Shown here piece by piece: positions 34,315 through 45,880 of a stretch of DNA of 64,000 nucleotides (position 1 is the stretch's first letter; each line of letters starts with the position of its first letter). Source of the stretch: Marsupella aquatica (Eukaryota > Marchantiophyta); contig OZ316899.1 in the NCBI GenBank assembly GCA_973895155.1, positions 3,286,001 to 3,350,000 of the forward strand, read 5' to 3'. The translations under genes and the position numbers were made by a program. Below the pieces are notes generated by a model. It saw nothing but the letters and a program-made list of their open reading frames with translations, searched no databases and was not told the origin of the DNA.

Positions 34315-34804
34315 CCTTTCACTCTAACGCACAGGCCCAGAGATAGTGCTGGTCACCCTTCTTGCGTACTCCTTTTGTTTCTTTGAAAATCCTGCTGCTC
34401 TGCGACATTCCAATATGAGAATACAGTCACAATTTCAGTGCCACATTGAACTATTCATGTCACACAAACTCAGCGGAGGGGTGTAGTTGAGAATCGTTCC
34501 CTTACAATTCAGCCACATCCTTTTCCAGATCCAGTTCTGCAATTTTGGCTTTCACGTATGCTCGTTGTTCCATAGTTTTCCTTTCATACTCACACATCTT
34601 TGTGTCACTGGACCACAAAAACATGTCATCTATGGTCACCCCGTATAACACAATGCAACCACAATCACCAGGCATCCATCCATACATTTGTGTTGCTTCA
34701 GAATTGCTTTATCACACATCCCCTCACTAATGTCCTACCTTGGCAAGGTAGAGATTCCACTTAAGAGATGAGACTCCCGGTCCCTAACAAATGAAAACTT
34801 CCTC

Positions 34805-34813
34805 CTTATATAC
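34805..34813 (-). promoter_or_regulatory. TATA box of the element C LTR
   Basis: Minus strand GTATATAAG, about 1.09 kb into the LTR, immediately downstream of the tandem repeats. It would give a U3 of about 1.1 kb and a short R-U5. Confidence 0.55.
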
Positions 34814-34833
34814 TATTCTCCTTCCACACCACA

Positions 34834-34975
34834 CCAAGGTAGCCCACCAAGGACCAAGGACCAAGGACCAAAGTAGCCCACCAAGGACCAAGGACCAAAG
34901 TAACCCACCAAGGACCAAGGTAGCCCACCAAGGACCAAAGTGGAGGACCAAGGACCAAGGTCCAATCACCAAAGT
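34834..34975 (-). repeat. Tandem ACCAAGG repeats in element C U3
   Basis: Many copies of a 7-base unit ACCAAGG/ACCAAAG with interspersed GTAGCCC spacers, given here as on the plus strand. They lie directly upstream of the TATA box in transcription direction. Repeats in this position often act as enhancers in LTR retrotransposons; that role is inference. Confidence 0.75.
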
Positions 34976-35902
34976 CCTCCTAACTACCAAAGTCACACTA
35001 CAACAAAAGTCCAACTAACTACCACTCCCACTCAAGCTCCTTCACCTTGTGATTGCCTGGTCTATTCAACCATCTCCTAGCCGCCCTTGTGCTTGACTTA
35101 TTCCTGCCTTGTGAGTAGCCTCGTCGAAGCGTTTTTACACTTAGTTGGATTTCGTTATTTTGGAAAAAATATAATTCCCCAGCCCATATTGTACCCACCG
35201 CCAAAAATCACCCATAAGGCCAAAAGGACTTTTGAATAGATCCATAGATTCTCTGGACATAGGGCTATGTCTTGGTTTACTAAGATCTAAACAAAACCCT
35301 ATAACCAATTTTCTAAAATTAGGTAAAGAGGGTTAATTCTTATGTTTTCCAAAATTCTTCTCAACTTTGAGATGCTCCCAAAAAGTAACCAAAGGTAACC
35401 AAGTTCTCCCACAAGTTTCCAGGGATAGAGTGGACCATATTTAACCTACTTTGAAACTTGGAACCCCTACCTTTTCCCATCAGCTATTTTTCCCGAGACC
35501 CGCTATTTGGTAACTTTAAATTTTGCCAAAATAAGGTGGTTAAACTCCTAGGTTAAGACCCCACTTGACTTTGTGACTTTTATGTGTGGTCTAGGGACTA
35601 CCTAGCACCTATAGGGTGAGTCTTAGCGAAAATTATCACTCAAAAGTATTGGTCATGCCTTCGGCCCGACTTGCCGACTACCATAACTTTTTTCCGCCCT
35701 TACCAAATAACTTACTCAACTCTTGATACTTCTAAGAGAAACATGTCCTCTCCCTCAATTTATTTCCCTACTCTACTTCCTTAGTTATTAAATTACCCTA
35801 AACCTAACAACTCCGCTAATCACTAAAACTATGTAATTACTACTCCTTGAAAGCAAAAAACTGACGCATTTCCTACTCAAGCCTCCATTGAGCCATTCCA
35901 CA

Positions 35903-35915
35903 TAGCCCCCTACTT
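35903..35915 (-). other. Polypurine tract of element C
   Basis: Minus strand AAGTAGGGGGCTA next to the LTR start TGTGG, homologous to the tracts of A and B. Confidence 0.75.
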
Positions 35916-35942
35916 AAGTGTGCAGCGTCCCCGCAAACACAC

Positions 35943-38900
35943 TTATTCCTGATTATAGTATTGCTTCAATCGATCATGGTGCACTCTAGTAGGGAACACC
36001 TCTCCTTCAAGAGTAGCAAGCTGAATTGACCCATTAGCATAAACCTGGTGAACAACATAAGGACCCAACCATCGAGTATGCAACTTGCCTGGAAAATGAG
36101 CATACCTACTATCATAGAGTAATACCAACTGTCCAGCAAGTAAAGAAGTCGGCTTCTTCAACTTCTTGTCATGATGTTGCTTCACTTGAGCTTGCTTCTT
36201 CTTCACTTGCTTACTTGCTTCTTCCCGGATTTCTTTCAACTCCTCCAGCTGGTAAGCTCTCTCCATCAAACTCTGGTCAGCCTCCATTCTCTCCTCCACA
36301 CTCACCCTCAAAGTAGGCACTTCAAACTCAACAGGTACAAGTGAGTGTTGTCCAAATACTAGGTAGAAAGGACTATGGCCGGTTGTGGTCTTGAAAGCAA
36401 GGTTGTAGGAGTACACAGCTGAGTATAATTTGTCATCCCAATCAGTCTTGTGTGCCGCCACAGTTTTGTTCAAGATCTTGCCAATGATGCCATTAGCTCT
36501 CTCCGTTAATCCATTTGCCTTGGGGTGATAGGGAGTGGTCTTCCTATGCTTAATCAAGTACTGAGTAGTGAGCTCCTCCATGACCTCATTCAAGAAGTGA
36601 GTCCCCCTATCACTAACCAATTCGAGAGGTGGCCCAAATCTGGTAAAAATCTGCTGATACTGTGAGAGCATTGTCCTTGCTACTGTGAGAGCATTGTCCT
36701 TGCTTGTTGGTCTTGCCTCTACCCACTTAGTAGCATAATCAGTTGCAAGAAGGATGTATCGATTCCTTCTAGACCTGGTCACAGGAGTGATGGGACCTAT
36801 GAAATCTATACCCCATTTCTCAAAAGGTGCAAGAGGTAAAATGGTGGTAAGAGGGTGATGCCTGGAGTGAGCTGGTTTACCTGTCCTTTGGCAAGGGTCA
36901 CATCCCCTCACAAAAAGACTTACATCCTTATGAAGTGTTGGCCACCAATACCCTGCATCAAGGATCTTCCTTGCTGTTGTTGCACTTGCATAATGGCCAC
37001 CAGCCTCCTCCTCATGCATAGCTCTCATCACAATGGAGATTTCCTTCTTCTCCAAACACCTCCTTAGTCTCCCATCAACTCCTTCCTTGTGAAGGACACC
37101 CTTCACCAATAAATAGGGTCTGACTTTTTGCAAGAAAACAGCAGCCTCCTCTTGACTCAAATCTCTTGGTAGCCGGGTTGTGAGAAGAAATTGGATGATA
37201 TCCAAGTACCATGTATCCCCTCCACTTTCCACATGAAAGAGGTCTTCATCTGGAAACTGATCATCCACCTCCTTCAAGTCCTCTTCTCCTTCAATCCTTG
37301 AGAAGAAGTCTGCATTCCCATGCTTCTTACCAGGCCTGACCCTCACCTCATAATCAAACTCTTGGAGCAACAAGATCCACCTTGCCACTCTACCCGTTAC
37401 ATCAGGTTTATTCACCATATACTTGAGAGCATTGTGATCAGTATGGAAGACCACCTTATAGCCCAACAAGTAGTGCCTAAACTTCTTACAAGAGTAGATG
37501 ATGCCTAGAGCTTCTCTATCGGTTGGTGAGTAATTCTTTTCAGCAGGTGCTAAAAGTCTACTTGCAAAATAGATAGGGTGATCCTTATTCTGGTCATCAA
37601 GTTGACTGAGCACCACACCAATACAAAAACCAGACACATCCACATACACATGGAATTCGCTACTCCAATCAGGTGCTATCAAGATAGGAGCTTCAACCAA
37701 CCTGTTCTTCAACTCCTGGAAACTTGCTAGCCTCTCAACTGAGGGTTCGACCTCAGCCCCCTTCTTAAGCATGCTGGTTAGGGGTAAAGCTACTTTAGCA
37801 AAGTCCTTAATGAACCTTCTATAGTAGTTTAAACATCCCAAGAATCCCCACAACTCTGTTATTGAAGTTGGAAATTGGACAGCCATCCAAACAGCCACCT
37901 TTTCTTGATCCACCTTGTGACCAAGTAGTATCCCTTCTTCCACACCAAAGAAGCACTTCCCTGGGTGAAGCTTCAAACCAACTTCCCTACATCTTTGGAA
38001 GGTCATCCTCAAATGTTCAACATGGTCCTTCCTCCTTCCAAAAACAGCAAAGTCATCTATGAATACTTCCAAGAACTTTCTCAAGTAGTCATGAAAGATA
38101 TTCATCATCAACCTTTGGAACATACCAGGGGCATTACAAAGACCAAAAGGCATCCTCCGAAAGGCATAAATCCCCCACTCAGTAGTAAAGGCTGTCTTCA
38201 ACTGGTCCTCCTTCCTTATCCAAATCTGGTTGTAACCTGAGTACCCATCTAGGAAGCTATACACTTCCTAACCAGCTACTAAATCAAGTACCATATCAGT
38301 AAAGGGGATGGGATAGTGGTCCTTCTTAGTGGCCTCATTGAGTTTCCTAAAGTCTTGGCAAACTCGGATCTTAGGCTTACCATCCAAGCCTGGTTTCTTT
38401 GGTACAATGACAATTGGGGAAACCCACTCACTATTCAACACAGGATAGATGAAACCTGCTTCCAACAATTTGTCTATCTCTTCTTTCACCATCAAGGAGT
38501 ACTTGGGATTCATTCTATATTGCCTTTGTCTCACAGGTGAAGCTCCTAGCATCAAGTCAATTCTATGCTCACCAAGTTCAGGGTTTACACCAGTAAGATC
38601 CAAATGACTCCAAGCAAACACATCCACATATTCACCTAGCAAATCTTGGATAGTTTTCTCTTCACCTGATCCCAAGGCATTTCCCAAGTTGAAGGTCTTG
38701 TCTTGCTGGACAGAGATGGTTCTGTACTGCTCAGCTCGAATCACCTCCATCTTGTTCCTCATTGTGGAGTCAAAAGCGTCTTCAAGTTGTGCCAATCTCA
38801 TGCCTCCATAGACTGGTGCATTTTCAGCACTTAACTCCTCCTTCTCCTTGCTTGAATGCTGGTCTTCCTGAGTCTCATCCTCCTCTAAGTTTGCAGCCTC

Positions 38901-40529
38901 CAATTGGTCCTCCAGCTCCTTTATCTTGAGCTTCAACAATGCCAGGTGTTTAGCCTTCACCCTCTGGTCATGAGTCCCCTTCTTGATCTCAACTTGGGTA
39001 GCACCCTTGCTGGTCTGATCAGCCTCCTGAGCCACTATGATAGTGCCTTCTTTGTTGTTCTCCTTGGATGAGGTGGCAGCCGGCTTCACCTCCTCTAGAC
39101 TGGTCACTTCACTGATATTGGGCAGAGGTGAATGGTTGGGAAGAGCCTCTTGCTCTTGCTCCTCTCCAAACACTTCTTCTTCAGTCCATTGGCTCACCAT
39201 GTTCAACATGTATACCTCATCCTCATCAGATGCAAATTTGGTACTCAACTCATCGGAAAGTTCAGAATCATATTCATCCAACTCATCAGTAGTCTCTCCT
39301 TGATGCTTGTCATGACCCCATGAAACTGAAGTGGTAGGTTTGCCAAATCTAAACTCCTTCTTGCCCCAATCAGTTACCACTTGGGCTCCATACAACCAAG
39401 GCCTTCCAATCAAGATTGGGTAAGTAGAGGGCCTTGCTGGTCTCATCACCAAGTAATTCAACAATAACTCCTGCCCCCCAATGAGAGTAGGTACTTGAGT
39501 GAGAGTCCCCACCGGTAGTACTCTTGCTCCATTTGCTAGTCTCATTGTCCTTGCTGTTGGCTGAAGTTTCTTGAAACCTAGTTGTTGGGCAGTAGCCTCA
39601 ATCATGATATTCACACCTGAGCCTCCATCAACTGGTACATACAAGAGTACACACCCATTCACTTGAACATCAATCTCAGGTGCTCCAAGGTCTTCACAAA
39701 CCATCATCACATCAGCTGGGGTCCCAACCTTTGGAAGCTTCCTCCTTCTCCTTCCTACCAACATCTCCTTCAGTTGCCTCCTATACAAAGGGTTGTCTTT
39801 GATCAGCTGCCCCACTGTAGCAGTAACCAAACAATCTTTCACATCCTTCTTGATGTCATAAGAGGGTACCTTGTTGGTCTCCTTCTTCTCTTCCACCTCA
39901 GCTTCTTCGTCCTTCAAAGCTTTAGCAACCTTCAGGTCTTTGTTGATGGTCTCTTGATGCTCCTTAGCCTCCATCTCCTCTAGTTGCCTCTTGACTTCCT
40001 CATTCACCTTGGGATAGAAGAGCTTTGGATGGTCCCTCTTGTAGTCACTATCTTCAGCTGGTGGGACTTGAACTTCTGCTCCAACTTCAACTTTGGTTGG
40101 TGACTCTACTGAGTGCTCCTTTCTTTCCTTCCTCTTCTTCCTCTCTTCTACTCTTTCCTTCTTTCTTGTGGACCTGGTAGACACCTTGTAACACACAGCT
40201 TCCTCCTCAGGTGTCTCCATTCCTGGTAGATCTGGCTGGTACTCCCCACCAGCAACTTGTGTCACTCCATCTTTGGTCTCCTCTTGCCATTCCATACTCA
40301 ATAAGTTCACTGTGGCTTCACTAGGAGCTTTGGCAACCACTGGTTGAGGAGCTTCCACCCTTCCTACCATCATCTTGGCAGCCGATCCAATAGGACAGTT
40401 GGCTGTGGTATGACCCTCTCTTTTGCAAACAGCACAAAGAGGATAGGGAGCTCCTTGTCCTTGTCTCCTTGGTTCAGGGCAACTATTGGAATAGTGCCCT
40501 GGTTTTTGACAATTCCAGCAGATCACCAC
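35943..40529 (-). pseudogene. pol: Ty3/gypsy Gag-Pol of element C, one TAG stop
   Basis: A single phase over 4.6 kb, interrupted only by TAG at 38268-38270, in the RT just before SFLDGYSGYNQIW. It begins with zinc knuckles CWNCQKPGHYSNSC and CAVCKREGHTTANC; then acidic, Lys-rich sequence; protease-like DGGSGVN near 39620; RT with intact FIDD near 38058; RNase H YVDVSG near 37640; integrase HHCC, D, D, E and LGPY module. Related to A and B over all domains but AT-rich, so an older or separate lineage. A near-perfect 23-base tandem duplication at about 36660-36706 adds residues between the first and second catalytic Asp of integrase. Confidence 0.9.
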
Positions 40530-40792
40530 GGTAGTTCTTGCACTCCCCCAGGTCCTTGAGGTCCCATTTGATCCACCATTCTTGGTTGAAGACCAGGCAT
40601 AAGTTGAGGTGCCATGGGTGGAGCTGGTCTTCCTTGCAAAGTTCTTGGGCCTCCCAAAATCTGGTACACCATCTCTGGGGCTTCTTCATAGAAGTAGTCC
40701 ACCACTTCACTTGCTTGATAAACTTCACTGGGCTCTTCATTGACATACTGAACTTGATTCCTCCAACCTTGGCACTCCTGAGGTGTATGCAC
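40523..40792 (-). pseudogene. gag: Gag fragment of element C, cut by element K
   Basis: Minus-strand frame with DYFYEEAPEMVYQ, the counterpart of EYFFEDP.EAVFQ in A, preceded by HTPQEC, the end of the first zinc knuckle. It is one base out of phase with the downstream frame near 40530-40560. Upstream of it the sequence changes to a CACTA-type end, so the capsid domain and the 5' LTR of C are missing from the window. Confidence 0.75.
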
Positions 40793-41622
40793 TAGTGGAA
40801 AATAGTGTCCTTAATGACTAGAATGAGGACTGAAAAACGAGTCATATGTACCAATATATGACTAGAGCTTTTCTGTCATACCTGCCTCGTCTTTTAGGAC
40901 AGTCAATTAAGACAAATGACTAAAACTCTCACCAGTCATTTATGGTAGTCCTAAATGACACAATATTTCTGAAATGACATGTTGTCCTAAATGACCGAAT
41001 GAATGGCCGTTAGTCATTTAGGCATGTCTTTAATGACACATATTTAAACAAATCATATTACAACACGTGGCAACTACGCACGGTTGTCATTATATATCAT
41101 TTCAGACATGTCATAAATGACACAATAATAAATCATTTAAGGTGTCATTTAGTGTGTCATTGAAGGTGTCGTACATGGTGTCATTAAAAATGTCATACAA
41201 GGTGTCATTGAGGGTGTCATATAGGGTGTCATACAGGGTGTCATATAGGGTGTCATACAGGGTGTCATTGAGGGTGTCATACATGGTGCCATTGAGGGTG
41301 TCATACATGGTATCATTGAGGGTGTCATACAGGGTGTCATTGAGGGTGTCATACATGGTGTCATTGAGGGTGTCATACATGGTGTCATTGAGGGTGTCAT
41401 TGAGGGTGTCATACAGGGTGTTTTTAAGTAATGTCATTTGGGATGTATCTAAGAAGAGCTCATAGTTATATTCAAAATCACATACAATGAATCCACTTAA
41501 AACCCTAAACAAAGACATCACTTTGCACATCATCATTGTATTCAGAAATTCACACTCCAACATTCACAAGCTCTAATATAGAATAATTGAAAAAACAGAA
41601 GTCATCATTGTATTCAGAAATT
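40790..41622. mobile_element. CACTA-type element K, one end only
   Basis: Begins CACTAGTGGAAAATAGTGTCC inside the gag of C. It is followed by many AATGAC/GTCATT repeats in both orientations (40815-41115) and then a 12-bp minisatellite built on the same GTCAT core. The matching inverted end is not present, and the sequence ends at a copia LTR at 41623. A 20-base direct repeat (41531-41550, 41603-41622) closes it. No transposase is present. Confidence 0.55.
41142..41428. repeat. 12-bp minisatellite GTGTCAT[ACAGG/ACATG/TGAGG]
   Basis: About 23 tandem units of 12 bases (GTGTCATTGAGG, GTGTCATACATG, GTGTCATACAGG and variants). Because 12 is a multiple of 3, both strands stay open over the array and give spurious repetitive peptides such as YDTLNDTM. 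I do not regard these as genes. It is probably an expanded subterminal repeat of K. Confidence 0.9.
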
Positions 41623-41763
41623 TGTTGTGAGACAAGGTTTTTGATCATAATAATAGATCACTCACTCCATTAAGGTATGGCTTTATATAGCCATTGGGTT
41701 ACATCATATAAGGTTAAAGGTAACCTTATTCTAGGGTTAAAGAGTAAACTATGGTTTACAACA
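41623..41763 (-). repeat. Copia remnant I, LTR (141 bp)
   Basis: Minus strand begins TGTTGTAAACC after a polypurine tract CCAAGGGGGAG and ends TCACAACA. Contains the TATA-type TATATAAAG near 41692. The short LTR and the nearby copia RNase H fit a short-LTR copia lineage like E. Only one LTR is present. Confidence 0.65.
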
Positions 41764-42688
41764 CTCCCCCTTGGTTAGTTTATGGGTGTGTAAAGTAACC
41801 ACTATTTTAACCCTAGGTTATCTAATTGGTATTCCCATTGATGTAGCCTCATTAAAACCTTGCCGCTTTCTTCTCAAGGAAAGAGTACTGCCATCATTAC
41901 ATATTGGGATCCAATTGGTCCGTTTTGGATATCATATTTGTATTTTGTCTAAAAATATGTTTCCTATGAATGTGTATGTTCATTCATTCTATAGATTTGT
42001 TGTACTACGGGTATTTATAATTTTCCTATACTATCCGATGGTTCGTATAATGTCCATTCTGTAGGTCTTTGTTTTATTGATGACCTAACTTAGCTGTGTG
42101 TTGTGCTTTCTCCAAGATGACTTCTTTAGGTTCGTAAGATCTTTGTCGTAAGTCGTCGGGTGGGGGAAAAGCTTGGCTTGTGAGTTGTGCATCGCTAGCA
42201 TGTCCGATTGAGCCGTCAGGTGTTATGCATCTTGATCCGCCGTGTATTTGAAGATCCTTCATTCGGGTGGATCGCCTTCGCTCTTATGTGTTAGTACGAG
42301 TCTTCTTTCGATTCATGGTGTGGCCTTCATGGTGTGGCCTTCATGGTGGTGGCATGTTGAGTGTTGGCGATCTGTATCACAGTAACAGTGGTGGACGAAG
42401 AAAAAAAAGGATGAAGTGAAAGTTATGAACGGGGTTGCAGTGGGGGTTGCAAACCTCTAATATGAGCTGCTTTGCGCTGGTTCTTTCAGTTTTGTTTGTC
42501 AATAGTTGGATTGCTCGTGTTGGCATTTGTAGTTTATGCACTTTTCGTTAAGGATTGTATGTCATGGCTTTCATGGAGTAATGTTGATAGCTTTTTCATA
42601 CCTATGCCTGTGATGTGGTCTCAATGAGTTCCTGCAGGTAGAGGTTTTGTAAATATATCTGCCCTGTTGTCCTGTGATCGAATCCATT

Positions 42689-43044
42689 CTACTTGTATGT
42701 TTTTGCCTTGCTGTTCTTGGGATCGATGTGCTTTGTTCTTTCGGTTTTCATAATGCCGTTGACGATTTGGTCTATGCAGGCTTTGTTGTCCTCATATATT
42801 ATTGTAGGTTCTGTTATCTTTGACTTACCCGTGCTGGTCCTGATGTGGTTAATGATACTTCTTAACCATAGGGCTTCTCTGCATGCCTCGTATAATGCTA
42901 TGACTTCTGAATGATTCGATGATGTGGTTGTCATCATTTGCTTTGTGCTACGCCAGGATATTGCAGTGGTGCCTTGCAGGAAGACATAGCCCGTTTGTGA
43001 TTTTGAGTCTTGGGGGTCAGATAGGTATCCAGCGTCTGTGTGGA
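42689..43044 (-). pseudogene. Copia RNase H fragment of remnant I
   Basis: The minus strand encodes DAGYLSDPQDSKSQTGYVF, then ISWRSTKQMMTTTSSNHSEVIALYEACREALWLR and IIYEDNKACIDQI: the copia RNase H domain with its catalytic Asp and Glu. About 900 bp of unassigned 3' sequence (41774-42688) separates it from the LTR. It ends abruptly at 43044 where gypsy D begins; gag, integrase and RT are missing. Confidence 0.8.
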
Positions 43045-43932
43045 ATAATCACCATTTCACATAGGTCCCCCCTCAAACAGCGTCGTGTCCTCAAAGCTTT
43101 AAGGTGGTACAAGATAAAGCTTAACTCTTGTCGCATTAATCCTTGTGTCTAAAGGTGTGCCATCTAAGGTAGCTAATGAAATAGATCAATTTTGCCAAAC
43201 TTTAATCACTTTGTAGGGGCCTATCCAATGGGTATGGAGTTTACTAGGAAAAAACATGTATCTTGCATCATAGATTAAGGCCAAATCACCATCCTTCAAT
43301 TTGTTGGGCTTTAAGTTTTTATCAAAAGCCTTCTTTCTCTTCATTTGTTGAAGTAAAGTATGTTGTAAAGCAAGTAACCTATCTTCTTCCAATGTTTCCA
43401 ATTGGGTTCCTCCTCTATTCATTCGAAAATGATTGTCCTCTCTGTTAAGAACTCCATCTCAATGGGAATTAGGGCATCCAATCTATAAGTGAGATAGAAT
43501 GGAGTTTTAGCGGTTGTGATTTTCTCAGCTGTTCGATATGCCCTTAATGCAGAAGATAATTTTATATCCCAATCTACTTTATGTGCAAAAACCATTTTAT
43601 TCAAAATCTTGCCCATTAATCCGTTAGCTCGTTTAGTTAGTCCATTCGCCTTGGGATTATAAGGTGTAGTCTTGCAATGTTTAATTAAGTACTTTTCAAT
43701 AATTAATTCAATGGTATCATTGAGAAAGTGTAGTCCACGATCACTTACAAGTTCAAGTGGGCATCCAAACCTTGAGATGATGTTTTCAAAAAGAAATGTT
43801 GCAGCAGTATCAACATCATTCTTCCTGGTTGCCTTAGCTTCAACCCACTTGGTCGCATAATCCGTAGCAAGAATTATATAACGAGTCCTCGGATTTGAGA
43901 AGGAGGTGAAATAGGTCCTATAAAGTCAATAT
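43045..43932 (-). pseudogene. pol: Gypsy D: LTR stub, polypurine tract and integrase C-terminal half
   Basis: Only about 17 bases of the D LTR (TGTGAAATGG...) remain, followed by polypurine tract AGGGGGGACCTA (43062-43073). Upstream in the minus sense comes an integrase C-terminal module (LIYDARYMFFPSKLHTHWIGPYKV) and, in another frame, the end of the integrase core (MGKILNKMVFAHKVDWD). The remaining core at 43620-43930 is out of frame in places. It is related to A-C but strongly decayed and AT-rich. The coding sequence resumes at 60813 beyond copia E. Confidence 0.8.
43928..43932. other. Target site duplication of copia E, left (AATAT)
   Basis: Partner is AATAC at 60813-60817. Elements A and C have the sequence ATACCCC or ATGCCCC at this integrase site, so AATAC is ancestral and the left copy has one C-to-T change. 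Confidence 0.8.
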
Positions 43933-44063
43933 TGTTATAACCCCTTAGGTTAGGTCTACTCAAAGGTTAGGACTAAGGCGGTTACACAACCAACTCCCTT
44001 AGCAACCTACTATGTATATAGATGGAGATGAATAAAGTGTTTATATTATTGTGATGTTGAACA
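43933..44063 (+). repeat. Copia E 5' LTR (131 bp)
   Basis: Starts TGTTATAACCCC and ends TGATGTTGAACA; repeated at 60682-60812 with one visible difference (GGACTAAGG versus GGACCAAGG). Such a short LTR is unusual for an autonomous copia. It contains TATATAGATGG near 44016. Confidence 0.95.
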
Positions 44064-44077
44064 TGTTATCAGCACGA
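44064..44077 (+). other. Primer binding site of copia E
   Basis: TGTTATCAGCACGA directly follows the LTR. It resembles the TATCAGnnC-type sites of copia elements primed by initiator methionine tRNA. Confidence 0.6.
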
Positions 44078-44432
44078 AGGTGCTCATCAATTTTTTTTCC
44101 TAAGGGCGACATTGATTCGGGAGAGCTTTGATTTTGGATGGGTGCAAGCGGACCAGTGGAGATCTCAGCCAGAGGTCTGTGAACCCCATTACCAACCATA
44201 GACAGTAATTCTACACCAGATTTGTCAAGACAAAAGGCGAATTTGGGTATAATCAATCCTCATCAATTCTTGCATCATTCCATTGCTGCAATCCTACATT
44301 GATCTTTTTAAAATCTCCGAGAAAAATTCCCCACATTGATTACAGGCAGAGGAACTGCCAATAGTTAAACATCACCAGACATAATTGAGCGGTGAAGGCC
44401 TACTCCCCAACGTAAATCTAAATTCGGGCACA

Positions 44433-45211
44433 ATGACTACTAACACCATGGAGAAACTTTACTTCCAAGCACTATGCATTGATGGCTCTAATTTCTTGTC
44501 TTGGACACTAGATGTCGAGGCCCACCTTGCATCAAGAACCTAGAGGATACAATTTTGACGGACAATGGCCCCACGCTACAAGAGAAGGCAAAGGCTCTAA
44601 TCCTGATTCGCCATCATCTTGCTGATTCCTTGAAACGCCAATATATGAATGCATATAATCCTACAGTACTTTGGGATGATCTCCACGCCAGATTTGACCA
44701 CACCCGCACTATCTTCCTCCTTGCAGCGCGGCATGATTGGATTAACCTATGTGTACAGGAATACAAGACGATTGCAGAATACAACAGCGAATTGTTTCGC
44801 ATCGTTTTGCAATTGGCAATCTGCGGCCACCCGGTTAATGAAGAAGAACAAATTGAGAAGACCCTTTCGACTTTTCACTCAATGAACCTGGTAATATCCA
44901 CACAATATCGGAATATGAGATTCACAACATATTCAGAGTTAATCGCGCATATGTTGTTAGCAGAAAAATATCAGATCTTGCTGCTGCAAAATACAAAGCA
45001 ACGACCACCCGACACATACCGGGGAGGAAGAGGCCGAGGGAGATCACAACCAGGCAGATTCCGGAATACCTGGACCCGCAACAACTACAATCCAGATAAG
45101 TCCGAGAACCCGCAACTTGTCATAGATGTGGGACTAAAGGACATATTAAGAAAGCATGTCGAGCCCCAGCACACCTCGTTGCATTATACCAGAAAGATCA
45201 AAACAGCTTAG
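44433..45211 (+). pseudogene. gag: Copia E Gag, frameshifted
   Basis: ATG 44433 opens a frame (MTTNTMEKLYFQAL) that hits TAG near 44541; the continuation lies one frame over and is open to 45211. The body is a UBN2-type copia Gag: LWDDLHARFDHTRT, then RHDWINLCVQEYKTIAEYNSEL, then Arg/Gly-rich RGGRGRGRSQPGR. A zinc knuckle CHRCGTKGHIKKAC is at about 45118-45159 in the frame used by the protease, so a second shift lies just before it. Confidence 0.85.
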
Positions 45212-45609
45212 CATATGAAACACATGGAGCATTTTTAGAAACCCCAGAAATATTACCTGAATTGCACCTTGCTTTTCAATTCGAGATGTCTAAAGCTTTG
45301 GACGACCCAAACTGCTGCATACTAGATAGTGGAACCTCTCACTCGATCTTAAGGACCAAAGCTTACTTTAAATACATAATCCCATCGCAAAGAAGAGTGA
45401 CAACAATCATGGGGCACCACCAGTTGGAAGAGGGGAATGGCCCAGCAAAACTAATGCTACCCAAAGGCACAATTAGTCATATCAAGACCGCCATTTACAC
45501 CCCGAGGGCCACACAAAATCTCCTGAGTTTCAAGGACATTCGTGAGAATGGCCTGCACATTCACACCAGCATATACGAAACTCAAGAGGTGCTACACATT
45601 CTAGCCTAG
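45118..45609 (+). pseudogene. Copia E zinc knuckle and protease
   Basis: After the CCHC knuckle the frame runs through the copia protease with active site CCILDSGTSHSIL (Asp-Ser-Gly) near 45320, and continues to about 45609 with TPRATQNLLSFKDIRENG, typical of copia protease ends. TAG at 45607-45609 interrupts the polyprotein, which continues at 45622. Confidence 0.85.
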
Positions 45610-45621
45610 ACCTCACGGGGC

Positions 45622-45880
45622 ATGGAGATCAAAGAAACCCTCATAGCTTTCCCACTGGGCTTTTATGCTGTCAGAATACATACCTTCTACACAGATAGCC
45701 CCCGACAGACCCTCACTGAGATATGGCACCGCCGATTGGGTCACCCTGGCACAAAGACTTTCCACAAAATTATTAAAGATACACAGGGCATTCCACATAC
45801 AGTGCACCCCACTTCATTGAAATCCCCCTGTTTAGCCTGCTCACAAGGCAAACTTACACTCCGACCATCACCCTCCACAA
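45622..45880 (+). pseudogene. Copia E GAG-pre-integrase domain
   Basis: Contains IWHRRLGHPGTKTFHKII and CLACSQGKLT, the H-H-C-C zinc region preceding copia integrase. The frame is cut at 45881 by the 372-bp element G. Removing G with one copy of its 9-base duplication puts this frame in phase with the integrase start at 46262. Confidence 0.85.
45872..45880. other. Target site duplication of element G (left, CCTCCACAA)
   Basis: A perfect 9-base copy is at 46253-46261. Nine bases is typical of Mutator-like elements. Confidence 0.85.

Larger units (their letters stand above)
34731..35902 (-). repeat. Element C 3' LTR (about 1172 bp, outer end inferred)
   Basis: The minus-strand start TGTGGAATGG follows directly on the polypurine tract at the end of pol. 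The other end is placed at GGTAGGACA (34731), the first CA-type end after a TATA box and leader. No second LTR is in the window, so the outer end is an estimate. It carries tandem repeats just upstream of its TATA box. It apparently lies within the 5' part of element J. Confidence 0.6.

Noticed and set aside
41111-41563. Open frames of 150 and 107 codons on both strands with YDTLNDTM / VSLRVSYR repeats
   Set aside because: They follow from a 12-bp minisatellite whose period is a multiple of 3; no unique protein sequence or start context supports a gene.
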